Positions 55,626 through 64,000 of a stretch of 64,000 nucleotides of DNA are shown piece after piece. Location of the stretch: the NCBI RefSeq assembly GCF_000517105.1, contig NZ_KI912148.1:124001-188000 (forward strand), read 5' to 3'. The notes beneath the pieces were generated by a model, which saw only the letters and a list, made by a program, of their open reading frames with translations, did no database searches and had not been told where the DNA came from. Within the stretch, counting starts at the first letter, position 1, and each line of letters opens with the position of its first letter. A program made the translations under genes and the position numbers. Origin of the DNA: Fischerella sp. PCC 9605 (GTDB lineage Bacteria; Cyanobacteriota; Cyanobacteriia; Cyanobacteriales; Nostocaceae).

Positions 55626-56305
55626 CAACTAAAATTCGCACACAAACTCAGCTTTATGACCGACTTAGTGAAGAAATTGCATGGCGAAGGAAAGAACTTA
55701 TATATATTAAGTCCGTGATTGAAAAGAACCGTTATACAGCAATAATTAATACTTTAATCCGTAGTGGAATCCCAATTCTATATGCTCACTGGGAAGGATT
55801 TGTAAAAAATGCTGCTACTTCTTATATAGAATTTGTTGCTAGACAAAATTTAAAATATGAAGAATTAGCCTGTAATTTTATAGCATTAGCTATGAAAACT
55901 AAACTTAAAAATGCACAAGAATCAAATAAATCAACAATATTTGTTGAAGTAGCAAACTTTTTCAGAACAGGTCTTTCTGAAAAATGTTATATGCAATGGG
56001 AGAACGCAGTTAACACACAATCAAATTTAAGCTCGGTAATTTTTAAAGATATAATTTGTTGTCTCGGTTTAGATTATTCTATATATGAAACAAAAGAAAA
56101 ACTAATTGACGAAAAACTATTACGCTCTAGAAATGAAATTGCACATGGTAAAGAATTGCTAATTGATTATGAACAATATATTGAATTACATGATGAAGTG
56201 ATTAACTTGATAAATTTATTTTTCAATCAAATAGACAACGCAGCTAGTACAAAATCATATCTTCATAAAAATTATGCTTCTGTTCATTTGACTTCTACGC
56301 CTTAA
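55622..56305 (+). CDS. HEPN-like nuclease (MAE_28990/MAE_18760 family)
   Basis: 227 residues, all helical. The HEPN catalytic pattern R-x4-H is at R170-H175 (RNEIAHG), and the N-terminal AHWEGFVKNAATSYIEF is typical of the MAE_28990 group. HEPN proteins of this group are predicted ribonucleases in toxin or abortive-infection systems. The ATG overlaps the stop of the DUF262 gene (ATGA), so translation is coupled. The product probably needs the DUF262 protein as sensor or as inhibitor. Target RNA is unknown. Confidence 0.85.
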   Translation: MTTKIRTQTQLYDRLSEEIAWRRKELIYIKSVIEKNRYTAIINTLIRSGIPILYAHWEGFVKNAATSYIEFVARQNLKYEELACNFIALAMKTKLKNAQESNKSTIFVEVANFFRTGLSEKCYMQWENAVNTQSNLSSVIFKDIICCLGLDYSIYETKEKLIDEKLLRSRNEIAHGKELLIDYEQYIELHDEVINLINLFFNQIDNAASTKSYLHKNYASVHLTSTP

Positions 56306-56356
56306 GCTTCTCCCGTATTTAGGTTCAAGTAGGTAGCAAGACTAAATAAAACTAAA

Positions 56357-56421
56357 GTTCGTAGTAAGGGCTTTAGCCCTTAAAATATCCCTCAAAGAGC
56401 GATAAATCGCTCACTACGAAC
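56357..56421. repeat. Small mobile-looking repeat with 9-bp inverted ends
   Basis: GTTCGTAGT at the left is complementary to ACTACGAAC at the right. Two inner hairpins (AAGGGCTTTAGCCCTT and AGCGATAAATCGCT) make a clover-like fold. The sequence resembles a dispersed family of cyanobacterial repeats. Confidence 0.75.
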
Positions 56422-56511
56422 AAAAACTCTATCTTACATTTAATTATGTCTACCTACTTATTACCTGGATACAGGAAAATGTAAAATAATTTTACGATAA
56501 CTATCCCGACC

Positions 56512-56790
56512 TTAAAAATCTTCATCATCGACAAAAAACTCAGCGTCGTCTTCTCTTGTCGAACCACTTTGCTGAGAACCAGCCAAACCCCATAGGGGTT
56601 GTAATAGTGCCATGGCAATCATACCCACACCAGCAAAGAAAGCCAGGACTAAACCCACTGGGATTTGAATTGATTGGAAGGCAAGAAATTTTAAAGATAC
56701 TGGAGTGGCATTTTGGACTGAGAGAAGGGCAACAGCCATCACCCAAAAAGCCAGAACTACCGTTGTCAGGAGAATAGCAAAAGTTTTCAT
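56512..56790 (-). CDS. LapA/DUF1049-type membrane protein
   Basis: 92 residues. Two membrane helices (about 4-25 and 40-65) separated by a short loop (SVQNATPVSLKFLAF) are typical of the LapA/YciS domain, and an acidic tail (EDDAEFFVDDEDF) ends the protein. In enterobacteria LapA helps the assembly of the lipopolysaccharide-related machinery; in cyanobacteria the role is unknown. The gene is separate from its neighbours. Confidence 0.8.
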   Translation of the reverse strand: MKTFAILLTTVVLAFWVMAVALLSVQNATPVSLKFLAFQSIQIPVGLVLAFFAGVGMIAMALLQPLWGLAGSQQSGSTREDDAEFFVDDEDF

Positions 56791-57315
56791 AGTATTTTCA
56801 ACTTAACACAAGGCAGGCAAAGCATTGATTTGCAGCCCTCGGAACTGCCATTTAGTTACGTCGGCATAAATAAAAAAACAACTCTGTTGCAAAACTTCAT
56901 GCAGGCAACCGCAAGCAGTAGACGAGAAGTAGAATAGGGTACATCATATCTTTACCTGCAACTGGGCACTCCAAATATTCTCTACATCTGGCAGGATGTA
57001 GAAAAATTGCTATTTAGTCTAGTTTGGGGGCAAAGGTGGAAATTGAGCTAATAGGACTGTTGGAGAACATTTGCCAAAATAGTATTCAGTAATTTCTGGA
57101 GTGGCAAGCCCAGCATACTCAGGGATATATTTTTAATCCCACAGTTAGGCTGTTTTGAGGTAGGAGCGATCGCCAGTATAACTTTACCCTAATCTAGGAA
57201 AAGTAAAGTCACCAGCAATAATCTCTCGCATCCGTCAGTATCAAATTCTATCTTGTTACAAAGCTTATGTAGCTAATATTACTCTCATCGTATTTTCTCT
57301 CACCCTTGTTGAGCA
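56791..57315. other. Intergenic region without recognisable features
   Basis: A mixed-composition stretch of about 525 bases. I see one HIP1-like site (GAGCGATCGCC near 57165) but no supported gene, repeat family or known RNA. Confidence 0.4.
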
Positions 57316-58152
57316 ATGTCAACCCCTCTTGGACTTTTCGCCAGTTATCATCTTTGGTCTTTAGTTGCCCCAGCTACAGGGCAACAACGCTGGCATTGTC
57401 AAATGAGACGTGGGTATATTAAGGCACGCCAACACGAACCACAAGTCAAAGCACTGTTAACAAAAGTTACAGCTTCTCAGCGCATTGGCTTACTGGCGCA
57501 AAAAGGTATTTATGAGTTTCATCACAACAGACATCTGTTAAATCAATTAGATGGCGCGGAAAAAGTAGCAGAACTACTGAAATTAAGCAATTCATCTAAT
57601 GAAGTTCAACAGCGCGTACTGTTAATTTTGAAAAAATATCACAACGATCCATTACTTTCAGGTAAGCGCATTATCTTATTAACTCGTGGTGATGAAGGCT
57701 TTCCCAAACCAATTTTAATTGAACACAAACATTATTGCTTCCGCTTATATGCGGCTATGGACTGTATTTTCATAGAATCTTCAGGCAATTTACATATTGT
57801 AGATTTCAAAACAGGTAAATCTGCTTTTGACCGTCGCCAGGCTTTAGTATATTTGCTGGCTGCTCGTTATCTTTACCCTAGATATAAAGCTGTAGCTTCC
57901 TTTTATAATTTGGAATTTGGTAAAAAATCTGATTTAATTAGTGTTACTAAAGGTGAATTGAATTTTATTGAATTTGAGTTGGCTAGTATTGCTCAAAAAC
58001 ACCAACAAGATTTGCAAAAATATCATCAGCAAAGTAGTGATTTTAGCAAAATTTTTCCACCGAATCCGGGTTATCACTGCCGCTTTTGTCCATTTAATTC
58101 TATCTGCGAATTTTCTGCTTTTAAAACTGCACAAGAAGGGGTTAGGGAATAA
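57316..58152 (+). CDS. RecB-like PD-(D/E)XK nuclease with C-terminal cysteines
   Basis: 278 residues. The nuclease core is seen as AAMDCIFIE (Asp), VDFKTGKS (Asp and Lys) and RRQALVYLLAARYLY (QxxxY motif). Three cysteines in YHCRFCPFNSICEF at the C-terminus, plus one near the N-terminus (RWHCQMRRG), fit an iron-sulphur clamp as in AddB and Cas4. No Cas genes or helicase are near, so it is probably a stand-alone repair or defence nuclease. Confidence 0.82.
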   Translation: MSTPLGLFASYHLWSLVAPATGQQRWHCQMRRGYIKARQHEPQVKALLTKVTASQRIGLLAQKGIYEFHHNRHLLNQLDGAEKVAELLKLSNSSNEVQQRVLLILKKYHNDPLLSGKRIILLTRGDEGFPKPILIEHKHYCFRLYAAMDCIFIESSGNLHIVDFKTGKSAFDRRQALVYLLAARYLYPRYKAVASFYNLEFGKKSDLISVTKGELNFIEFELASIAQKHQQDLQKYHQQSSDFSKIFPPNPGYHCRFCPFNSICEFSAFKTAQEGVRE

Positions 58153-58227
58153 AAATTATGAATTATGAATTATGAATTATGAAATTTGCAGCATTCATAT
58201 TCATAAATTTCCCTTATTCCCTATTCC

Positions 58228-59898
58228 CTAAAACGGTGGTAATTCTCCCAGAATCGTAAACCGAATATGATTAATCGCTAATTCACCTATTGAAATATCT
58301 TCTTTTGTGAGTCTTACGCCTTTACTTGTTAAGGTTTCAAAGGGAATTCCCTTACCAATTTCAATGTGATACCAGCACAAACCCATGAAAAACCGCGTGG
58401 GATAAGGCCCGTAATTGCCAATATCATCAGGGTTAGATTCCATTGGCAACCAGCCAAAACCTGGTATGTAAAATTCTAGCCAAACATGATTGTAGTCTGG
58501 TTGGAGGGGGACATTTTGGTGTTCTGCATAGGGGGGACATTTGTAGCGTCCGACGGTGCGACAAGCTATACCATTTAAACGGCATAAGGCCAACAAGACA
58601 CCCACATACTCCCCACAAGAACCAACACCCCGTTCTAAAACTCGATCTGGAGTATCTATATGGGGTTTGATGCCATAGGATAATTGATCGTAGACGTAGT
58701 TACGAATACTGTACATTTTCCGCAGCAAATTGGTTTCCGTACCAATTGCTTCTTCGGCAGCACGGCGGACAATGCTAGTATCCATTGCCAACTCGTCGTC
58801 ATCAATGAGGTAGCGACTTTCAAATTCTGGTGGTAGTTCGGGAATGTCTTCCACATCTGGTGGGGTGAGACGATATTTAATACCTCGGACTTCTAACACG
58901 GCTTTCCAGCCAAACATGTGCCGTTCGCCGGGGGTAAGGATGTCAAATTTAAATACTGCTACTCGTTGCCCGTCGATTAGTTCTTCCGTAAAAGGCAGTC
59001 CAATAGATTCGACGTGTTTTACCTTTTGGCGATCAGTATCACTCGGCAGGGCAATACGCCATTCTAGATCTTGTAGGTAAACTTCTTCAAGGGGTGAAAT
59101 TTCCTCTACATAAGACATTTCAATCAGATAGCCATTTGAGAGGGCGTAGTGTTTATCTGGGTAGTAATGATAGTGGAGTGGGTGAATAAAAGTGCGATCG
59201 CGGTACGTTAATTCGTGATTTGGGTCAGCATTCGGGTTATCACGAATATAAGGTTCTTCAGAAGCATAGGCGACGTAAAGGGTTTGTTGGCCTGTTTGCC
59301 CATCTCTATGCACTGCTATGCCTGTGGGAGATTCAAACGGCGTCAGTACGCTAAATTGAACTTCCCCTGTGGCCCTGTCCATACAGTAAACGGTTTGTTC
59401 TGTGCTGTCGCAAGCCCAAAGGATTTCTTCGGTTACGGCTAGATTTTCCACCCCTACCCCAGGGGCATAAAACCTAGTAATTTCTTTGCGCGTATAGCGA
59501 TCAAAAATCAGAATATCTCCCAATTTTTGGCAACTGACATAGATGGCTGATTCCCAAACAGCAATTCCATTAGCAGGGTAAGGTAAGGTAACAAAATGTT
59601 CCAAACCCAAAGAAGATAATTTACACAAATAAACATTGTTACCCCTTGTTACCCAAAGGGTATCTTCCCAAATTGCCAGACCCGTGACTTCTGCAAATTC
59701 TCTGCTTTGGTGAGGATTAATAATTTTGGTATTGTCATTAGAAGGATCTATTTGCAGCAGATACCCTTTGGGAGAGTCAATAGCAATCAGGGTATCCTGG
59801 AAGAAAGCGATGCCACCTAAAATGGCAGCGCCAATTGGTCGAATCGTCTTTTGCCCAAACATCTGGCTAGCTAGAAAACTGGGAAGAGCAAAACTCAT
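58228..59898 (-). CDS. Beta-propeller plus transglutaminase-like protein
   Basis: 556 residues. About 1-250 form propeller-like repeats (TGLAIWEDTLWVTRGNNVYL, NGIAVWESAIYVSCQKLGDI, TGIAVHRDGQTG) as in YncE-type proteins. From about 390 a transglutaminase-like domain follows, with the catalytic Cys in GVGSCGEYVG, His in YNHVWLEF and Asp/Asn in ESNPDD. The domain may act as a protease or peptide-modifying enzyme guided by the propeller. No signal peptide is obvious. The combination is typical of cyanobacteria, but the target is unknown. Confidence 0.85.
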   Translation of the reverse strand: MSFALPSFLASQMFGQKTIRPIGAAILGGIAFFQDTLIAIDSPKGYLLQIDPSNDNTKIINPHQSREFAEVTGLAIWEDTLWVTRGNNVYLCKLSSLGLEHFVTLPYPANGIAVWESAIYVSCQKLGDILIFDRYTRKEITRFYAPGVGVENLAVTEEILWACDSTEQTVYCMDRATGEVQFSVLTPFESPTGIAVHRDGQTGQQTLYVAYASEEPYIRDNPNADPNHELTYRDRTFIHPLHYHYYPDKHYALSNGYLIEMSYVEEISPLEEVYLQDLEWRIALPSDTDRQKVKHVESIGLPFTEELIDGQRVAVFKFDILTPGERHMFGWKAVLEVRGIKYRLTPPDVEDIPELPPEFESRYLIDDDELAMDTSIVRRAAEEAIGTETNLLRKMYSIRNYVYDQLSYGIKPHIDTPDRVLERGVGSCGEYVGVLLALCRLNGIACRTVGRYKCPPYAEHQNVPLQPDYNHVWLEFYIPGFGWLPMESNPDDIGNYGPYPTRFFMGLCWYHIEIGKGIPFETLTSKGVRLTKEDISIGELAINHIRFTILGELPPF

Positions 59899-60189
59899 AT
59901 TAAACTAATGTATCCAAAGATTTAGCACGCCTGGAATCTATTTTGGTATGTTGGGTGCGATTTCACTCCCTACTTTTATTACTCACAACTATCAAAGTTA
60001 TGTGCTATAAATTGCTTTTCTTTAAGCAATAACACATAGATAGCGTCGTAGAAAAAATGGGGACATGTCAGGAATCACACTTAAATTTATACCGTTTGAT
60101 AATATCCCTAATGTAACTTTAGTTGATGGTTTTTCCAGCTATCACTAAATTATGATCGAATTTTGTAACCATTTCCTGTGACCTACACG

Positions 60190-63114
60190 ATGTCTGCTCA
60201 TTCTCTGCCTGATTCAACTACCGTTTGGCATAGTTTAGAAGTTGATAAAGCAATAGAACTGCTCTCTGCAAATGCGGACACTGGCTTATCATCTGAAGAA
60301 GTACAACAGCGGTTGCAAAAATACGGCCCCAACGAACTAGAAGAAACTGGTGGTCGCAGTGCCTGGGAAATTTTGGTGGATCAGTTCAAGAACATCATGT
60401 TGTTGATGCTGATCGCTGTGGCTATAATTTCCGGGGTTTTAGACCTACTAGCTTGGCAAGGGGGCCAACTGAAACCGGGTGAGGTACCATTCAAAGATAC
60501 GATCGCCATTTTAGCGATTGTCGTTCTCAATGGTATCCTTGGCTATGTTCAAGAAAGCCGTGCCGAAAAAGCCCTGGCAGCACTGAAAAAACTCGCCTCT
60601 CCCAATGTCCGGGTGATTCGTGGCGGCAAACCAATGGAGGTAGCAGCCAAGGATATTGTCCCGGGAGATGTGATGCTGTTGGAAGCAGGGGTGCAAGTGT
60701 CAGCAGACGGGCGTTTGCTGGAAGCATCCAACTTGCAAGTGCGGGAGTCAGCACTCACAGGTGAAGCCGAAGCGGTTAGCAAACAGGCAGAAACTACATT
60801 GCCTGAAGAGACAAGTTTAGGCGATCGCGTCAATTTAGTATTCCAAGGTACAGAAGTTGTCCAAGGACGAGGCAAAGTTCTGGTAACAAACACCGGCATG
60901 CAAACAGAACTAGGCAAAATTGCTGCCTTGTTACAGGGTGTGGAAAGTGAACCCACCCCTTTGCAGCAGCGGATGACGCAGCTTGGCAACGTTTTGGTGA
61001 CGGGTTCTTTAGTTTTGGTAGTCATCGTTGTTGTTGTTGGTCTACTGCGTGGCGGAAACTTACAAGAACTGTTGGAAGTGTCGCTGAGTATGGCGGTGGC
61101 TGTAGTGCCAGAAGGTTTACCTGCTGTGATTACCGTTACCTTGGCATTGGGAACCCAAAGGATGGTACGCCGCCATGCCTTGATTCGCAAACTGCCAGCA
61201 GTGGAAACTTTGGGGTCTGTCACCACTATCTGTTCCGATAAAACCGGTACTCTGACTCAAAACAAGATGGTGGTGCAATCTGTGTATACGAATGGTTTCA
61301 TCCCCAATGGGAATTTAGACCCCCAGGATGGCAACACCGTAAACCAATCTCCAAACACTGCTAATAGAGAATTCCGCGTTACAGGAGAAGGTTACGCCCC
61401 CACAGGCGATTTTCAACTGCAAGAAAATAAAGTTGAAGTACAAGATTATCCAGAACTCCAAGCCTTGTTAGTCGCCTGTGCGGTTTGCAATGATTCGGTT
61501 TTGCAACAGCAACAAGGACAATGGACGATTTTAGGAGATCCGACAGAGGGGGCATTGGTTACGCTGGCAGCAAAAGGAGGTATTGAAAAAGACCAGTGGG
61601 ACAGTAAATTACCCCGGGTAGGAGAATTCCCGTTTTCCTCGGAACGTAAGCGGATGAGTGTGATTTGCAAGGTTGAGCAAGTAGAAACAGGTGTCTCGCC
61701 TTTAACAGATGTCGATCCCACGATCACTCATCTTGTGAACTCTGAAGGTTACTTGATGTTCACCAAAGGCTCACCAGAATTAATTTTGGCCCGTTGCACT
61801 CAAATATATGTAGGTAACGCTGCGGCTCCCTTGACCCAAGAACAACGGGATGACATCCTGGCAGAAAATGACCGCATGGCTTCTAATGGTTTGCGGGTAC
61901 TGGGTTTTGCCTATAAACCTCTCCGAGAAGTCCCACCAGAAGGCTCAGATGAGACATACGAGCAAGAATTAGTCTGGCTAGGCTTAGTAGGAATGCTGGA
62001 TGCCCCACGCCCAGAAGTCAGGGCGGCGGTGCAAGAGTGCCGAGAAGCAGGCATTCGACCAATTATGATTACTGGCGACCACCAGTTAACAGCACGAGCG
62101 ATCGCCACCGATTTGGGTATTGCCCAACCAGGCGATCGCGTTCTCACTGGTCAAGAATTGCAGCGGATGAGTGACCAAGACCTAGAGCAAAACGTTGACT
62201 TGGTAAGCATTTATGCTCGGGTTGCTCCAGAACACAAATTGCGAATCGTGCAAGCTTTGCAACGCCGGGGCAGATTTGTGGCAATGACGGGTGATGGTGT
62301 TAACGATGCCCCTGCCCTCAAACAAGCTGATATCGGTATTGCGATGGGCATCACTGGCACTGACGTGAGCAAAGAAGCCAGCGACATGGTGCTGTTGGAT
62401 GACAACTTCGCGACTATTGTCGCCGCGACCGAAGAAGGTAGGGTTGTATATACCAACATCCGCCGCTTTATCAAATACATTCTTGGTAGTAATATTGGCG
62501 AAGTACTCACTTTGGCCGCCGCACCAATCTTGCTACCTACAGGAGGAGGCGTTCCTCTCACACCTCTGCAAATTCTCTGGATGAACCTCGTTACAGACGG
62601 TTTACCAGCCTTGGCATTAGCCGTGGAACCCCCCGAACCGGACGTGATGAAACGTCCGCCCTTTAGTCCCCGTGAAAGTATTTTTGCTAGGGGTCTGGGA
62701 GCTTACATGATTCGGATCGGGATTATTTTCGCTATCATTACCATTATTCTCATGGAGTGGGCGTACTATCACGCCACTACAGTTAACAATGGGCTAAGTC
62801 CAGAGCGATGGAAGACAATGGTATTTACTTCCCTGTGTCTTGCCCAAATGGGTCATGCCATAGCAATTCGCTCTAACAATAGGCTGACGATAGAGATGAA
62901 TCCTTTTTCCAATCCCTACGTACTGGGGGCTGTAATTGTAACCACGATTTTGCAGCTGATGTTGGTTTACGTTCCTCCTCTGCGAGCTTTCTTTGGCACT
63001 CATTTGATTAGCTTGCAGGAATTAGGAATTTGCCTTGGCTTTAGTGCCTTAATGTTTGTGTGGATTGAAATGGAGAAGATTTTCTTCCGCTTGAAGGGCA
63101 AAAAGACCGTGTGA
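60190..63114 (+). CDS. P-type Ca2+-transporting ATPase (PacL/SERCA-like)
   Basis: About 974 residues; the ATG at 60190 is preferred over a GTG four codons earlier. Ten membrane helices are expected. The key motifs are visible: LTGEAEAV (actuator), [30 protein letters not shown] (phosphorylated Asp), [10 protein letters not shown] (nucleotide site) and [21 protein letters not shown]. The ion-binding residues NIGEVL (M5) and MNLVTDG (M6) match SERCA, so calcium export is the best guess. The gene stands alone before a repeat-rich gap. Confidence 0.9.
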   Translation: MSAHSLPDSTTVWHSLEVDKAIELLSANADTGLSSEEVQQRLQKYGPNELEETGGRSAWEILVDQFKNIMLLMLIAVAIISGVLDLLAWQGGQLKPGEVPFKDTIAILAIVVLNGILGYVQESRAEKALAALKKLASPNVRVIRGGKPMEVAAKDIVPGDVMLLEAGVQVSADGRLLEASNLQVRESALTGEAEAVSKQAETTLPEETSLGDRVNLVFQGTEVVQGRGKVLVTNTGMQTELGKIAALLQGVESEPTPLQQRMTQLGNVLVTGSLVLVVIVVVVGLLRGGNLQELLEVSLSMAVAVVPEGLPAVITVTLALGTQRMVRRHALIRKLPAVETLGSVTTICSDKTGTLTQNKMVVQSVYTNGFIPNGNLDPQDGNTVNQSPNTANREFRVTGEGYAPTGDFQLQENKVEVQDYPELQALLVACAVCNDSVLQQQQGQWTILGDPTEGALVTLAAKGGIEKDQWDSKLPRVGEFPFSSERKRMSVICKVEQVETGVSPLTDVDPTITHLVNSEGYLMFTKGSPELILARCTQIYVGNAAAPLTQEQRDDILAENDRMASNGLRVLGFAYKPLREVPPEGSDETYEQELVWLGLVGMLDAPRPEVRAAVQECREAGIRPIMITGDHQLTARAIATDLGIAQPGDRVLTGQELQRMSDQDLEQNVDLVSIYARVAPEHKLRIVQALQRRGRFVAMTGDGVNDAPALKQADIGIAMGITGTDVSKEASDMVLLDDNFATIVAATEEGRVVYTNIRRFIKYILGSNIGEVLTLAAAPILLPTGGGVPLTPLQILWMNLVTDGLPALALAVEPPEPDVMKRPPFSPRESIFARGLGAYMIRIGIIFAIITIILMEWAYYHATTVNNGLSPERWKTMVFTSLCLAQMGHAIAIRSNNRLTIEMNPFSNPYVLGAVIVTTILQLMLVYVPPLRAFFGTHLISLQELGICLGFSALMFVWIEMEKIFFRLKGKKTV

Positions 63115-63390
63115 TGGGCATGGGGCAATGGGCATGGGGTATCGGAAAAACAAGAGGGGGAAGGGGAAAAGGGGAGCCAGCGCGTTGCGGAGGTTCCACG
63201 CCACGTGCTTTATGCCGGGAAACCCGTCCACCACAGTGGCTCCTCCGTTGTAGCGACTGGCGTAAAAGGTGAAAGGTTAATAAATTCCTTTACCCTTTAC
63301 CCTTTAACCTTTACCCAATACCCAATTCCCGATGCCCAATACCCAATTCCCAATCTCCCCACCTCCTCATTCTCCCTTCCCCTTTCCCCT
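63115..63390. repeat. Repeat-rich region upstream of recF
   Basis: GGGCATGGGGCAATG units come first. Next is an inverted repeat in which GCCAGCGCGTTGCGGAGG (about 63176-63193) is complementary to sequence near CTCCTCCGTTGTAGCGACTGGC (63241-63262). CCCAATACCCAATTCCC heptamers end the region. Confidence 0.75.
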
Positions 63391-64000
63391 ATGTATTTAA
63401 AGACCCTCCAGCTAAGGCATTTTCGCAATTATAAAGAACAGCAGGTTGAGTTTACTGCTCCAAAAACAATTTTGGTAGGCAATAATGCTCAGGGAAAATC
63501 GAATTTGCTGGAGGCGGTGGAGTTACTAGCAACATTGCGATCGCACCGGACTTTTCGCGATCGCGATTTAATTCAAGAAGGAGAAGAATTCGCTCAAATT
63601 CGTGCCTCCCTCAAGCGAGAGATTGGTATTAGTACCCTCAACTTAATTCTGCGCCGCAATGGTCGCCGCACCGCTAACCTCAATGGCGAAAATCTCCGGC
63701 GTCAGATGGACTTTCTCGGCATTCTCAATGCTGTGCAATTTTCCAGCTTGGACTTGGAACTGGTGCGTGGCGGCCCAGAAGGCCGTCGTCATTGGTTAGA
63801 TACTCTGTTAATTCAACTGGAACCAATTTATGCTCACATTTTGCAGCAATACAATCAAGTATTGCGGCAGCGCAATGCCTTTTTGAAACGCCATGTAGAG
63901 GCGTTACATGCAACGTCTCTACAATCTGAACTAGCTGTATGGGATGCCCAGTTAGCGATCGCTGGTACGCGCGTCATTAGACGAAGAGAAAGAGCAATAA
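63391..64000 (+). CDS. recF: DNA replication and repair protein RecF (5' part, cut by the window end)
   Basis: 203 codons are visible. The N-terminal SMC-like ATPase half is clear: [12 protein letters not shown], Walker [31 protein letters not shown] and [14 protein letters not shown]. RecF loads RecA at gaps on single-stranded DNA together with RecO and RecR. The stretch [17 protein letters not shown] contains a 28-bp near-palindrome (63895-63922) of a known dispersed type that is translated in frame. The signature and Walker B motifs lie beyond the window. Confidence 0.92.
   Translation, partial: MYLKTLQLRHFRNYKEQQVEFTAPKTILVGNNAQGKSNLLEAVELLATLRSHRTFRDRDLIQEGEEFAQIRASLKREIGISTLNLILRRNGRRTANLNGENLRRQMDFLGILNAVQFSSLDLELVRGGPEGRRHWLDTLLIQLEPIYAHILQQYNQVLRQRNAFLKRHVEALHATSLQSELAVWDAQLAIAGTRVIRRRERAI

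Overview
The window comes from a filamentous, probably heterocyst-forming cyanobacterium (Nostocales-like). The evidence is photosynthesis genes (psb34, ndhD, ndhF, rbcR), an acyl-lipid desaturase, a CruP-type flavoprotein, frequent HIP1 octamers (GCGATCGC), and many arrays of seven-base tandem repeats (for example GTTAGTA, CCAATGA, GGGATTG) lying between, and sometimes inside, genes. No rRNA, tRNA, CRISPR array or intact insertion sequence was recognised. The sequence looks chromosomal.

Layout. 1-10 kb holds a small zinc-ribbon membrane protein, a ProA-family protein that lacks the catalytic cysteine, a delta-9 desaturase, an aluminium-resistance/methionine gamma-lyase-type PLP protein, an unpartnered HlyD-type adaptor, an atypical SDR, a 21-bp-period minisatellite, exonuclease III and a GT4 glycosyltransferase. 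10-18 kb holds a 62-residue zinc ribbon, several mobile-looking inverted repeats, a plasmid-type CyRepA1 replication protein with a small membrane protein before it, a TPR protein, and psb34 (59 codons) with its own terminator. 18-32 kb holds a ThiO-ThiG fusion, a ferredoxin-like protein, citramalate synthase, CruP, two uncharacterised proteins and a YcgQ/YcgR-type pair. 32-41 kb holds a two-gene operon of unknown function with a pore-former-like layout, ndhD and ndhF with separate terminators, an atypical thioredoxin, a Z-ISO homologue and RbcR.

41-50 kb starts with a serine/threonine kinase followed by three membrane-anchored solute-binding-like proteins whose N-termini are nearly the same; this looks like a signalling module. 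Next come a Crp/NtcA-like regulator, an ArgS-like protein without the catalytic core, a candidate small RNA and a HAD phosphatase. 50-64 kb holds polA (with an altered third exonuclease motif), an Rpn-type nuclease, an overlapping DUF262-HEPN pair that resembles a defence or toxin module, a LapA-like protein, a RecB-like nuclease, a propeller-transglutaminase protein, a Ca2+-ATPase and the start of recF.

The strongest leads are the AT-rich DUF262/HEPN pair beside the Rpn nuclease, the kinase plus three binding-protein cluster, the 32.6-34.0 kb operon, the ArgS-like core-less protein, the ProA-like protein without its nucleophile, and the repeated in-frame entry of short-repeat DNA into genes (thiO, cruP, the ArgS-like gene, recF).
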